DNA of 64,000 nt from NCBI GenBank assembly GCA_031772625.1, contig CM062820.1, forward strand, positions 318,516,545 to 318,580,544. The letters are read 5' to 3'. The notes under the pieces are model-generated. The model saw only the letters and a list, made by a program, of their open reading frames with translations. It ran no database searches and was not told the DNA's origin. A program made the position numbers and the translations under genes. This DNA comes from Pinus tabuliformis. Its lineage: Eukaryota > Streptophyta > Pinopsida > Pinales > Pinaceae. Positions 46,322 through 56,849 of this stretch are shown one piece after another. Position 1 is the first letter of the stretch, and each line of letters starts with the position of its first letter.

Positions 46322-46544
46322 TTTTTTAACTACATAATCTATATAACTTCGTTAAATTGAGGAGAAGAGTCCAACAAATTTTGAAAAACAAACTAATAAT
46401 GAAAATTATTAGGTTTATTATTATTTAAATAATAAGATTTATTCGGGTTGATAAAATATTCTTAAGAATGGTGATTTGTTATGACTTTCATTATAATGAG
46501 AGGAAGAAGACTCAAACGAATTATGAAAAATAGACTTGCAAGGC

Positions 46545-46843
46545 GACAAATAAGGAAACCCATGTGCGTTAGGGTTAGATAAAGAAAAGTTGGAGCTGCA
46601 AGCGGAAGAAAGAGCGCAACCGGTTAGTTTCGAGTACCTCTTGGATTTTAACGCCGTTTGGAAATTGAAACTATATATAAATCTTCATGATTGACAAATA
46701 AGGATTCGCATGTGCGTTAGGGTTAGATAAAGCAAGGTTGGAAGCTACATTATGAGAGGAAAGAGAGCAACCTGTAAGTTTCGAGTACCTCTTAGATTTT
46801 AATGCCGTTTGGAAATTGAAACCATATATAAATCTTCATGATT
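46545..46843. repeat. Two-unit tandem duplication (148 and 151 bp)
   Basis: Both units run from GACAAATAAGGA to AATCTTCATGATT and include GTGCGTTAGGGTTAGATAAA and TTTCGAGTACCTCTT. Confidence 0.92.
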
Positions 46844-47078
46844 AATGAAAATATTGTGTTACTAAAAAAAATTCATAAAAATTAAACTTCAGTTGATAAT
46901 TAAAAAATTTCCAGTTAAATTTATAAAATTTATTATTTAAAAATAATTAAGAAAATGATTTGTAAAAAAATTATTGTCTATAAAAATTTATACATATAAA
47001 AAATCCGTAGTTAAATTTATAAAATTTATTATTAAAAAATTATTTGTGAAAAAATATGATATAGAAAAAGTTATACTA
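46844..47078. other. AT-rich DNA
   Basis: Nothing recognisable; mainly A/T. Confidence 0.5.
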
Positions 47079-47190
47079 GTGGGTTTGGAGTATATTTTAA
47101 AATTGTTTTGTTGGGTTAAAAGTTCGTTTTTTTCGTGGGTTTGGAGTATATTCCAAAATTGTTTTGATGGGTTAAGAGTTAATTTTTTTG
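47079..47190. repeat. Two-unit tandem duplication (~55 bp)
   Basis: GGGTTTGGAGTATATT followed by AAATTGTTTTG occurs twice in tandem. Confidence 0.85.
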
Positions 47191-47278
47191 AAGTAAGAAA
47201 ATAAATTAATAACTCAAAACCCAAAAGCATCTAGCAAGAATGAAAGTCTGCCCTTTACAAATTACCAATCAGTTATTC

Positions 47279-47284
47279 CACGTG
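47279..47284. promoter_or_regulatory. G-box in distal SDR promoter
   Basis: CACGTG in TCCACGTGATAA, about 445 bases before the SDR start. A motif match bound by plant bZIP/bHLH factors; a second ACGTG core lies near 47624. Confidence 0.35.
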
Positions 47285-47362
47285 ATAATTTTCCTTGAAT
47301 AAAAGTGATGAATCAACCTACATTCATTCTTACCCTATTCACAACAGTTCTCATTCTGATTT

Positions 47363-47425
47363 ACACCCACTCTGATGTGACAACTTAAATATACTAACAC
47401 CCACTCTGATGTGACAACTTAAATA
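47363..47425. repeat. 34-bp direct repeat in SDR promoter
   Basis: ACACCCACTCTGATGTGACA (plus ACTTAAATA) occurs twice, at 47363 and 47397, with no mismatch. Confidence 0.9.
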
Positions 47426-47634
47426 AAATAAATTTTCCCAGCTGTCAAAATAAAAAGTTATAATCATTATTTTGGTTTCCAATAAAATATTCTAAAAGAG
47501 AATCAAGCATATTTGTCTTTTACATAAATACAAGTTAATAACGACGTTGATTCACATGGATATGGTTCTTAATTATCTTTTTGGTTAACTCAAAAATTGG
47601 AACGGGTGGTGAATCAGTTGGATACGTGTTCTCA

Positions 47635-47653
47635 TTGACCATAGTTTGGTCAA
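47635..47653. promoter_or_regulatory. Inverted W-box pair upstream of SDR gene
   Basis: TTGACC (47635-47640) and GGTCAA (47648-47653) face each other across 7 bases, about 76-94 bases before the SDR ATG. The W-box core (TTGAC) is the target of WRKY factors, so defence or stress control of the SDR gene is possible. A TATA-like TATAAG lies at 47674-47679. Confidence 0.45.
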
Positions 47654-47728
47654 GTTTGGATAGCTGAGTTTAGTATAAGGAAACATTACTTCTCCCGGTC
47701 ATCGATATGCCCATTTCGCTCCCCAGCC

Positions 47729-48770
47729 ATGTCTAACGAAGAACTTGGTGCAGCGGCTTCTTGTGTTGGCAATCCAAGATTTAATGGACCAGAGCGACGG
47801 TAATCACAGCATAGCAGAAATGCTCCTTCGGTTTTTGTTTCAATCTATTTGTCTTAGAATTCTTGAAACTTTGTGTGTGTAATTTTTTTTTTTTTTTAAT
47901 AATTTGTGGGTGGGGGAGAGTGGGAATGTTGCCTAGTGATTCTGGGCAATGATGTTTGAATGCAGATTGGAGGGCAAGGTCGCAATAATAACCGGTGGAG
48001 CATCAGGCATCGGAGAAGCTATTGTTCGACTCTTCACAAAGCATGGAGCCAAAGTCATAATCGCAGACATTGCAGACGAAGCCGGCAAAAATTTGGCCGA
48101 ATCCCTTTCTCCTCCGGCAACTTACGTGCACTGTGATGTGACCAAAGAGGAAGACATTAGCGCTGCGGTGGATTTGGCCATGGAGAAACACGGTCAATTG
48201 GATATCATGTATAACAACGCAGGAACTATCGAATTCCTTGCTCCTGAAAGCGTGGCAGAGTACAAAATGGAGCAATTCGATCGAGTAATGAGGGTAAACG
48301 TGAGAGGAGTGATGTTGGGCATTAAGCACGCGGCCCGCGTGATGATCCCGCGGAAGAAGGGCTGCATAATCTCTACTGCCAGCGTTGCAAGTATCATAGG
48401 TGGATGTACTCCATACGCATACACAGCTTCGAAGCATGCGATCATAGGGCTGACTAAGAACGGAGCAGCTGAGCTCGGGAAATACGGGATCAGAGTGAAC
48501 GCTGTTTCTCCTTATGCCGTGGCCACTGCCCTTGTAAACAGGTACCTAAAACAAGGCAATGCTTCGGCTGTTTCAGAAGAGGAGAAGGCCGCCGTGGAGG
48601 CATTGGCAAATAGTGTTGCCAATTTACAGGGACCGACTCTTAAAGCAGAGGATGTTGCGGAGGCGGGGCTGTACTTGGCGAGCGACGAGGCTAAATATGT
48701 GAGCGGCCATAACCTTGTAGTGGATGGCGGAGTCTCAGTTGTTAACCATTCTTGGAAGCTCTACCGTTGA
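47729..48770 (+). CDS. Short-chain dehydrogenase/reductase (SDR110C type), two exons
   Basis: Exon 1 is 47729-47799 (ATG, 23 codons plus 2 bases; donor CG|GTAATC). Exon 2 is 47966-48770 (acceptor TGCAG|A), giving 291 residues, normal for the family. The join yields RRLEGKVAIITGGASGIGEA. Visible motifs: cofactor TGGASGIG (residues 33-40), an Asp in IIADIAD (about 58) suggesting NAD preference, NNAG (107-110), catalytic Ser near 163 in STASVAS, and Tyr176/Lys180 in YAYTASK. The closest families I know are plant secoisolariciresinol dehydrogenase, xanthoxin dehydrogenase (ABA2) and momilactone synthase-like enzymes, which oxidise secondary-metabolite or hormone alcohols in the cytosol. The substrate cannot be named. 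It is the only intact gene seen; truncated relatives lie at 15503 and 60484. Confidence 0.92.
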
Positions 48771-49045
48771 TAGTTCTTATAGGTAATTCTCAGTGAAGCA
48801 AGAGAGTCCTAGTACTAGAATATATAATAATGTCAATTTAGAGGAAGTATCGCAGAGTCTTCAGCCAGTGTCTGTTTCCATATTATTGTCTGTAGGTGTC
48901 ATCAAATGTCATGAGGGCATTGTATGCCATCATCCGCCAGTTTCAGTTTCTACATGAACGGTACATTGTTTAAAGTGGAACGTAACTTGTAATCTACTGT
49001 TTAATATTAAATATATCTATTTCACTTTCGTGGAGTCTCGATCTT
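48771..49045 (+). other. SDR 3' flank / UTR
   Basis: Matches 16170-16345 behind the truncated SDR of copy I, up to about 48945. No further gene. Confidence 0.65.
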
Positions 49046-49089
49046 GGTTGAGTTATAAATTTTCAGTATATTTGGTTTAAACGAAATCC

Positions 49090-49912
49090 ATGACCCCCAA
49101 TCACTACAATCTCAACACGGTGCAGCAAAGCCCCAGGGCATCCTCCTCCCAGTATCATCACCAACAACACCATCTTCGATCAACGCAGGAGTCCATAGCC
49201 TGCATAAGGCCAGTCCTACAAAATCTCATGGCATTGCCCCCAATTCAATCCCAGAATCCCAACGACAACCGAATCCAGTTGTTCCTTGAAAGAAAAGAGA
49301 TGACAGAATCGTCTTCGAGAGGCGCTATGGCCCAACACCGTCATTGATGTATTGCTCCTCAAGTTCGCACATATGTGCTTCAATGTTAGCCGGGGCCGAT
49401 TGGGGAAAACCCACTGAGGTCAAATCGCCGATGTTGTCAATGCTGCCTGCAGCGCTAATTACAGCGGAGTCTAGTGCAAATACAAGTGCAACCGCCTCAA
49501 GAAGTCCTACAACAAGGCCGAGTTGCACGGAGAGACTTCCAGGTTTCTGTTCTATAAGCACGTTGAGCGCATTCTGCACAGGGCTTCTGGGCAGAAGCTC
49601 CATGAAGAAGAAGAGGAAGAGGAAAAAGAAATGGCTTCCGAGGATGATGACGTGGATAGCATTGGTGAAGCAGCCTCCATTGAATCCAAGCCCAGCTCGT
49701 CTTCTATGAGCGCCACATAGGATGATGATGTGGACAGACAACCTAAGAAGAGAGGGGTGACCCTCAACTCCTTTGGTTATAAGATGGAACAGAGTATGGA
49801 CAATCTGGCACAGTCCATAAAGAGCATAGAAAAGAGTAGGACTGATAAAATGAAGAAGCTCCTTAATACCCAAATGGAGATTACCTCAATCCTCGTCCAA
49901 AACAACAAAATG
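49090..49912 (+). pseudogene. Trihelix-type transcription factor pseudogene (copy II)
   Basis: ATG 49090 starts a Gln/His/Ser-rich N terminus. A +1 change of frame near 49300 leads to a trihelix (Myb/SANT-like) domain at about 49325-49575: WPNTVIDVLLLKFAHMCFNV, then GQIADVVNAACSANYSGV and CKYKCNRLKKSYNKAELHGE. An acidic EEEEEEEKEMASEDDD linker and a C-terminal coiled-coil-like helix (MEQSMDNLAQSIKSIEKSRT) follow. Trihelix factors bind GT elements in promoters. In-frame TGA (49421), TAG (about 49472) and TAG (49718) plus the frameshift make it a pseudogene. The exon ends AACAAAATG|GTATGT at about 49912. Confidence 0.8.
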
Positions 49913-51130
49913 GTATGTTTGATTCTCCGTGTCTTTACTGTCCATTTTCAAAATCTCTGTGCTTCATTGTTGGGGAAGAGGGTTATAGTGGTTTGGCATG
50001 CAGTGCTGTCGAAAGCAACAAAAAGGTATTTTAATTCTGAGTATTGTTATTACACGTTTTCAAAATCTTTGTGCTTCAGTATTAGGGAAGTGGGTTGTAG
50101 TGGGTTTGTATTCGTTTGCAATACTGTCCAAAACAACAAAATGATGTATGATTCTGAGCATATTTGAAAAAGACGCCAATTCTTCCATATTCTCTGGGGT
50201 CATGGTCAGCCCAGCCATGCTGCTAAGACGAGTTAACTCAGTCGGTTTGATACTATACTGAGTTAAACTGGGTAGCAGCAAGGCAGACCCTCTGGCACTT
50301 GTGAGCTATTCACTGCCCAGCAAGTCGAACTGTCAGCAGGATAGAAAAAGGTCGTTGATATCAATTATAACTGCCAAAAGCGAAAGGAAAAACCCTCATT
50401 TTGAGTGAATTCTACTGTTGAGTTTTCTTCAATTCTGACTTAAACCTTCAGAATCGTTTGCCAAACTGAATTGTTCAACTTTGATTCTGAATATGCTTAC
50501 TGCCTATTTTCAAAACCTCCGTACTTCATTGTCGCGGAAGTGAGTTGTGGTGGCTCTGTTGCAATGCTTTGCAAAACAACAAATTTATTATGTTTAATAC
50601 TGTGAATTTTCACTTCCCAGGCTCAAACGCTGTATTTCATTGTTGGAGAAGTGGGTGATGGTGGTTTTGTATGCAATATTGTGCAACATAACAAAATTGT
50701 ACTTTTAATTCTGAGCATTCTTACTGCCTATTTTCAAAATCTCGATGTTTCAACAAGGTTATGGTGGCTCTATATATAATGCTGCCCAAAACAACAAAAT
50801 AGTATAATTATGAGTATTCTAAGTAAGTTATTGCCCATTTTCAAAATCTGTTTTTGTTGTTGTCTGCTCTGGTGGGTTTGTGTGCAATACTATCCTAAAC
50901 AACAAAATGTTATGTTTAATTCTGAGCATTTTCACTATCATTTTCAAAATCTATGTGTTGCATCGTCAGAGAAGGGGATAATGGTGGCTTTGTATGTAAT
51001 ACTCTGGGTTTGTGTGCAATACTGCCCAAAACAACAAAATGTTATGTTTAATTCTGAGCATTTTCACTCTCATTTTCAAAATCTGTGTTGCGTCGTCAGA
51101 GAAGGAAATCATGGTGGCTTTGTATGTAAT
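49897..51130 (+). repeat. Intronic minisatellite, ~110-130-bp units
   Basis: At least eight degenerate units, each starting near CAAAACAACAAAATG (49899, 50010, 50130, 50570, 50683, 50786, 50893, 51026). Each then carries AATTCTGAGCATT, CATTTTCAAAATCT, a TTCATTGT(GG)GAAG block and GGTTTGTATGCAATACT. About 300 unrelated bases interrupt it at 50165-50465. The first unit begins inside the trihelix exon end, so copies of the exon-end/donor sequence are repeated through the intron. Confidence 0.88.
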
Positions 51131-51145
51131 ACTCTTTATCTGCAG

Positions 51146-51205
51146 GTAAATGAAAATATCAGTTTTGGGGAATCAAGGGATAGTGGGTGGAACAATAGCT
51201 AGAAA
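51146..51205 (+). pseudogene. Possible last exon of the trihelix-like gene
   Basis: After the TGCAG acceptor at 51141-51145 the frame continuing from AAAATG reads VNENISFGESRDSGWNNS and stops. The splice is an inference. Confidence 0.35.
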
Positions 51206-51254
51206 TTATGTTACCCATGAACTGCAATTGTGTGAAGAGGCCATCTTGTGCTGC

Positions 51255-51470
<216 letters not shown>

Positions 51471-51934
51471 TAATTAGTATGGGTTGAACTGAAAGTGCTT
51501 TATTCATATCAATTTCAGTGAAGGGTGTTGACATTGCTTGGAGATATTGCTGTTAATTGTTTATGATAATAGTGAAGAATGTTCCTTCTCTGTTTGGAAT
51601 TGATTTGAAGAATAAGTGCGGCAATTCAAACATTATTAAAGATGGGGATAACTAAGATGTCCTGGTTGTATTCTTGTGCAATTTCTAGACATCGATACAA
51701 TCATGGCAAGATGTGGAATTTTTTATGCTCCAATTTTGACTTTATTGATTCTTCTCCATTCCTTTGATGGTTTATTTGTTTCCATTTGATTTATCTTGAA
51801 TGATGTAGGCATTTGTGTTTCATGGCGGTTACAGTTCTTTTTGATATGAAGATGTAGAAAACGCATGCATAAAGATAATGGACAAAATATGGAGTAATAT
51901 GCTAACAAATTTGTCATCATTGAATGAATGTGAG

Positions 51935-52028
51935 TTCACTCTGCCCTGAGCCTTATCCAGGAGTTAATATGGAGTTTCTAAGAGCTGAAGAAATTCAAAT
52001 TTTCCATTTTGGAATAAAATATTACAAG
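51935..52028 (+). pseudogene. PFA-DSP-like phosphatase exon 2 (copy II)
   Basis: Encodes SLCPEPYPGVNMEFLRAEEI and QIFHFGIKYYK, matching the family's second exon (YLCPEPYP...FL...GI...FGI). It ends with the donor AAG|GTCAG. The next exon, with the phosphate-binding HCxxGxxRTG loop, should follow but is absent. A gypsy element starts 36 bases later. Confidence 0.8.
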
Positions 52029-52063
52029 GTCAGTTACTTTCAAATACCTTTTCTCTTTCTTTA

Positions 52064-52549
52064 TGATGCCAGACAGAATAGTGATTATTCTGCAGGCTGG
52101 TTTCTACCAAGAATTTACAGGACAGGAACAAGAGAACGCCCAAAATACAGAGAAAACGTCTCTGATATCAATGAAAATTATCAATTTTCAACATGCGCCA
52201 AATCCTAGCCCACAAGCCGGGCTATATCGCTAAAATTCGTCGCAAAATCCCAATAATCACGCCAAAGAAATAGTCTGCTGAAAATCTGGCCCAAATCGGG
52301 TCCAAATCACCTCCTAAACGATAAATGAAAATTAACATAAAAGGAAAAGAAACAAAAATGGAGGATTCGGAAAAGAAAGCGGCGGAATTTGAGGCCGAAA
52401 ATGATGGAGCACACTCAAACTTCCCCCTATTAGGGAAAAGTCAATGTTTCCTTCCATCTTTGTGCTGATCTGCCAGATCAAGGTGTCTCAGCACCATCAA
52501 TGTGCTATTAGACAGTTTATCATCCTCTGGCTCGGATCCTCCTGCATCA
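52064..52549 (-). repeat. gypsy-2 3' LTR
   Basis: 486 bp. On plus it starts TGATGCCAGACAG and ends CTCCTGCATCA. Confidence 0.92.
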
Positions 52550-53684
52550 GTCGCTCCGGGTTGAAAAGAACTCGTCCTCGAGCTCACAACAGTGTCATTG
52601 GGATCCCCAAAACAAGGACTCAGGGGCTTCACATTAAATATGTCAGAAGTCCTCAAATGACTAGGGAGGCGCAACCTGTAGGCGTTATCATTGATCTTCT
52701 ACAGTATCTCACAGGGTCCAATCTTCCGCTCCTTAAGCTTCTTATACTCCCCAACAGGAAAGCGATCATGAGATAATACTGCCCAAACAAAATCACCAAC
52801 ATCAAAAAGTACTTGATGACGACGACTGTCTGCTCGAGCCTTGTACTTGGCATTGCTCTCGTGAATGGCCAGTTTCACCTGCTCATGTATGCTCCTAAGA
52901 TGTTCAGCCATCTCATCTGCCTTAGGGTTTGGACGACCTACTCATGGAATAGGAGCTAAGTCCAGCACCCCAAATGGATTCTGACCATAAACAATCTCAA
53001 ATGGGCTCAGTGTTGTGGTTCTGTTTTTCGACCGGTTATATATAAACTCTGCCTGAGGTAATGCCAAATCCCACTGCTTGGGCTTAGTTCCTGCCAAACA
53101 CCTCAAAAGGTTGCCCAAACACCGGTTCACCACCTCGGTTTGACCATCCGTCTGGGGTGATAGGTGCTGTTGAAATTCAACTGTGTCCCCAGCTTCCCCC
53201 ATAAACCCCTCCAGAAATGACTAATAAACTTGGTGTCACGATCTGACGTGACTGATCGAGGACCACCATGTAATTGCACAATTTCCTTGAAGTAAGGATG
53301 GGCGATCTGGGCAGCATCCATTGTCTTCCTGCAAGCTACAAAATGGGCCATCTTGGAAAACCTATCAACCACAACCAAAATGGAATCCGAGGCCCATTGT
53401 GTATGGGGTAAACCCAGCATGAAGTCCATACTAACATCAAACCAAGGGCCTTCAGGAACAGTTAAAGGAGTGTACAGGCCCACATTGGTGAGAACTCCCT
53501 TGGATCGCTGACACACATAACATCGCTCCACATAATGGGCCACATCACTGGTCAACTTGGGCCAATAATAATTAGAAGATATCAAGGCTAAAGTCTTATC
53601 TCGCCCAAGTGACCCTCGCTGTGAAGTTCTCTGATAATCTACTGCCTGAGTGAGCAATCTGGACTGCACAACTGTAATCCTCAA
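52433..53684 (-). pseudogene. pol: gypsy-2 integrase
   Basis: 53684-53127 carries the zinc domain end (HYVERCYVCQRSKG) and core: Asp in MDFMLGLPHTQW, VVVDRFSKMAHFVACRKTMD, Asp in TSDRDTKFISHFW. A frameshift at about 53150 leads to QQHLSPQTDGQTEVVNRCLG (53202-52942) with the catalytic Glu. The tail (52911-52699, then another frame to about 52441) reads RFPVGEYKKLKERKIGPCEI and LPSHLRTSDIFNVKPLSPC. The C terminus overlaps the 3' LTR. Confidence 0.9.
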
Positions 53685-55068
53685 AATAGATAATCATTAT
53701 GCACAACAAAATCATGTCGTTTACCATTTGTTACTTCCTGAAATATCCTCCTGAAGGAAGGATCCGCTGCATACATATCAGTGAATGTCTCAAACCCTGC
53801 AACTCTGGTGTTCATGGTGGTGAGGAGTAACGTGCGATGGCTCAGGGCATCTGTGACTCGGTTCAGGCTCCCGGCTTGGTGTCTTAGTGAAAATGTGAAC
53901 TCTTGTAAGTACGCCACCCACTTGGCATGTCGCCTACTCAGCTTGTATTGGCCATTGATGTACTTGAGGGCCTCATGATCTGTGATAAGAATAAACTCCC
54001 TCTATACTAGATAGTGACGCCAATGCTTCAAGGACTGAACTATGGCATATAACTCCAGATCATAGGTGGAGTAATTCTTCTTTGTTCTAGATAGCTTTTC
54101 ACTGAAAAAAGCTATGGGATGCCCTTCTTGACTCAGAACACCACCAATACCAATTCCAGATGCATCACAGTTTACCTCAAACACCTTCTCAAAATCTGCA
54201 AGTGCCAAAATTGGTGCCTCTGTCATCTTCTGCTTGACCAGTTGAAAATTGGCATCTGCCTCCTCAGACCATTGGAAATCACGACCCTTGAGGCACTCTG
54301 TGATAGGAGCAATCAGAGTGCTGAAATTTCTGATGAACTGGCGGTAGAAGGATGCCAATCCATGGAAACTTATGACATCACGCGAGGTCTTTGGCTTGGG
54401 CCATTCCAAGACCGCATCTATCTTCAACTGATCTGCCTGAACACCATCAGTAGACACCACAAAACCAAGGAAAGTGACAGAAGTAGTGAAGAAGGAGCAC
54501 TTCTTCTGATTGACAAACAGGCACTCCGTCCTTAGCATATCAAAAACTGTATGGAGGTGGTCAAAGTGTGACAACCATGTCTGGCTGTAAATGAGGATGT
54601 CGTCGAAGTAGATAACCATAAATTTCCCCATGAAAGGTAGTAGAACCTGATGCATAAACCTCATAAAAGTACTGGGCGCATTGGACAGTCCAAAAGGCAT
54701 GACCATCCACTCGTACAACCCATGTTGTGTTTTGAATGCTGTCTTCCACTCATCTCCAGGCCTGATTCTAATTTGGTGGTATCCGCTCTTAAGGTCAATT
54801 TTTTAGAAGACCTTAGAACCGTACAATTGGTCTAACATATCATCTAAGCAGGGAATTGGAAACTTGTACTTCACTGTAATTCTGTTGATGGCTCTGCTGT
54901 CTACACACATACGCTAGGAGCCATCGTTCTTTGGCACTAACAGGGCGGGCATTGCACATGGGCTCATACTCCCACGGATGTAGCCCCTTTCCAACAACTC
55001 TTCCACCTGTTGTTGCAACTCTTCAGATTCCTTAGTACTAAGGCGGTATGCTGGTCGATTAGGTAGAC
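53685..55068 (-). pseudogene. pol: gypsy-2 reverse transcriptase and RNase H
   Basis: 54718-54002 is open: [20 protein letters not shown], catalytic YFDDILIYS, thumb [11 protein letters not shown], and RNase [21 protein letters not shown]. Upstream (55068-54719) the fingers are present with a TAG in place of Trp (near 54917) and another stop near 54800. The RNase H end and connection to integrase (53917-53681) include LQEFTFSLRHQAGSLNRVTD ALS. Confidence 0.9.
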
Positions 55069-55967
55069 TCATCCTAGGATAAAGTCTCTCTGATGTTGAA
55101 TATCTCTCATAGGTGGTAACCCAGGAGGGAGATCCTCTAGCATTAGGTCAAAAAACTCTGTTAGCAGCTGCTGCACCTCTGTTGGTAAATTTGTAGTCAC
55201 GTCTATTGTACTATTCCCACAAGGCAGTAATGCATAGACCATGTCTCCACACTCCATCTCAACTAAGAACCTGGACATAGAAAGCATGTGATTATTATTG
55301 GCCATCGGGGTAAGAGTGGTTCCTTCCCGTCGAGGTGCCAACACTATCTTCTTCCCTTTGATGCTAAGGGAATAAGTATTCTTCTGTCCATCATGCACAA
55401 CACTGCGATCATACTGCCACGACTTGTCTAACAATATATGACAAGCATCCATAAACACTACATCGCACCAAGCATTATCAAAATATTTTCTACCAACCAA
55501 AAAAGACACTAAGCATCGCCTATCTACTTTTACCTCACTGTCCTTATTCAGCCATGACAACTTGTACGGCTTGGGATGGCGATTTGTCTTCAAATGTAGT
55601 TTCTGGATAGCCTCTTCAGACACCACGTTCTCACAACTGCCACTTTCAATGATCGTCTTGCAGAATTTATTTGCAATTGTGCAGGTTGTGTGAAAAATAT
55701 TGGTCCTCAACCAATCGTCCCTTGAATCATCCTTGGGAGTCAGTAGACTCTTCCAAACAACCAGAGTCTCATGTCCATCTCCATACAGTGCATCACTCTC
55801 GTCGTCGTCATCATCAAACACAGGCTCTCTAATCTCCTTAGTTTCGTCTACCATGTCATTCCCAATCAGGAGATTTTTTCCCTTCTGACTGGCAGGCTTC
55901 CTGTAATCAGTCGCTATATGTCCCTATTCACCACATCTAAAACATTTAATACTAGGGTTAGAATTAC
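55069..55967 (-). pseudogene. pol: gypsy-2 zinc knuckle and aspartic protease
   Basis: Near 55905-55960 a CCHC knuckle reads CFRCGE, TAG, GHIATDYRK: one stop and the last Cys changed to Tyr. The 261-codon frame 55854-55069 is the protease region with an acidic leader (FDDDDDESD). The active-site-like motif reads IIESGSCENVVS, in which the catalytic Asp appears as Glu. VFMDACHILLDKSWQYDRSV is typical of gypsy proteases of this group. Confidence 0.85.
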
Positions 55968-56798
55968 CCTGCTATGGTTGCTGGGTAGGACGGGCTTCTT
56001 GAGGATGGACGGGTCCACTGCTCTGATCGCTTCTGATCACTAGCCTCTTATTTTGTTGTTTCTCCACAACAAGTGCACGCTGATATGCTTCAGAAACGGT
56101 CCACAACGAATGAAGGTTGAGGGCATTTTGTAGGGGCTGATGTAAACCCCCCAAATACCGCGCCACCGTTTGCTCTTCCATTTCAGATAAATCGTTCCGG
56201 GCTATCAATTGGTAGAACTCCTTCGTGTAATCATCAACTAATCTCGGGCCTTGTCTCAATGAATGAAGCCGCTGGAACAAGGATTGGGTGTAGTCGAGAG
56301 GAAGGAAGTGATCCTTCAACTTCTTCTTCATCTTCTCCCAATCAGTAATCTTGGCCTTGCCCTGCCTTTCCTATGAACGTCTCAACTGCTCCCACCACGC
56401 AGATGCTCTACCTTTGAGTTTGATGGCGACTGGTTTCACTTTTACATTATTTGGGACTTCTTTATAATCAAAGATACATTCAACCTCATTCAACCAATCA
56501 ATAAATCGATCAGCCTGTAACGTACCAGAAAACTCGGGCAGATTCACTCTGAAACCGAGGTCTCCATGACGATCCTCCTGGAATAGGGCATGATTGTGAT
56601 ACGGGTTCACGAAACTGGAGTTAGAATTAGAATCATGATCCTCCATCTCATGATTACCGAATTCCTGCGTCGCTGGGTTAACTCTGCAACTTGTCTCTGC
56701 AAATCCTCAATCATCACATCCTGAACGCTACGATCATGGTGCGGGACTTCCTCATTCAGAACCTGCCCACGACGACCACGACCATGACCACCAGCCAT
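55968..56798 (-). pseudogene. gag: gypsy-2 gag
   Basis: Starts at 56798 with MAGGHGRGRRGQ and a coiled VQDVMIEDLQRQVAELTQRR stretch, shifts frame near 56650, and continues FRVNLPEFSGTLQADRFIDW and AIKLKGRASAWWEQLRRS (stop). The third piece is MKKKLKDHFLPLDYTQSLFQ and YTKEFYQLIARNDLSEMEEQ. Typical gypsy capsid order; inactive because of the breaks. Confidence 0.88.
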
Positions 56799-56835
56799 TG
56801 AAACTGATGAACTCGCACCCCAGGAAGATGCTGAA

Positions 56836-56847
56836 GCTCTGATACCA
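56836..56847 (-). other. gypsy-2 primer binding site (initiator Met tRNA)
   Basis: GCTCTGATACCA on plus equals TGGTATCAGAGC on the element strand, two bases from the 5' LTR. Confidence 0.9.
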
Positions 56848-56849
56848 AT

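Noticed and set aside
47949-47965. ATG at 47949 as SDR start
   Set aside because: Bases 47949-47965 precede a TGCAG acceptor and give an atypical leader. Splicing from ATG 47729 yields a family-like N terminus.
49325-49873. 182-codon minus-strand frame
   Set aside because: Shadow of the trihelix pseudogene; the plus strand carries the recognisable DNA-binding domain.
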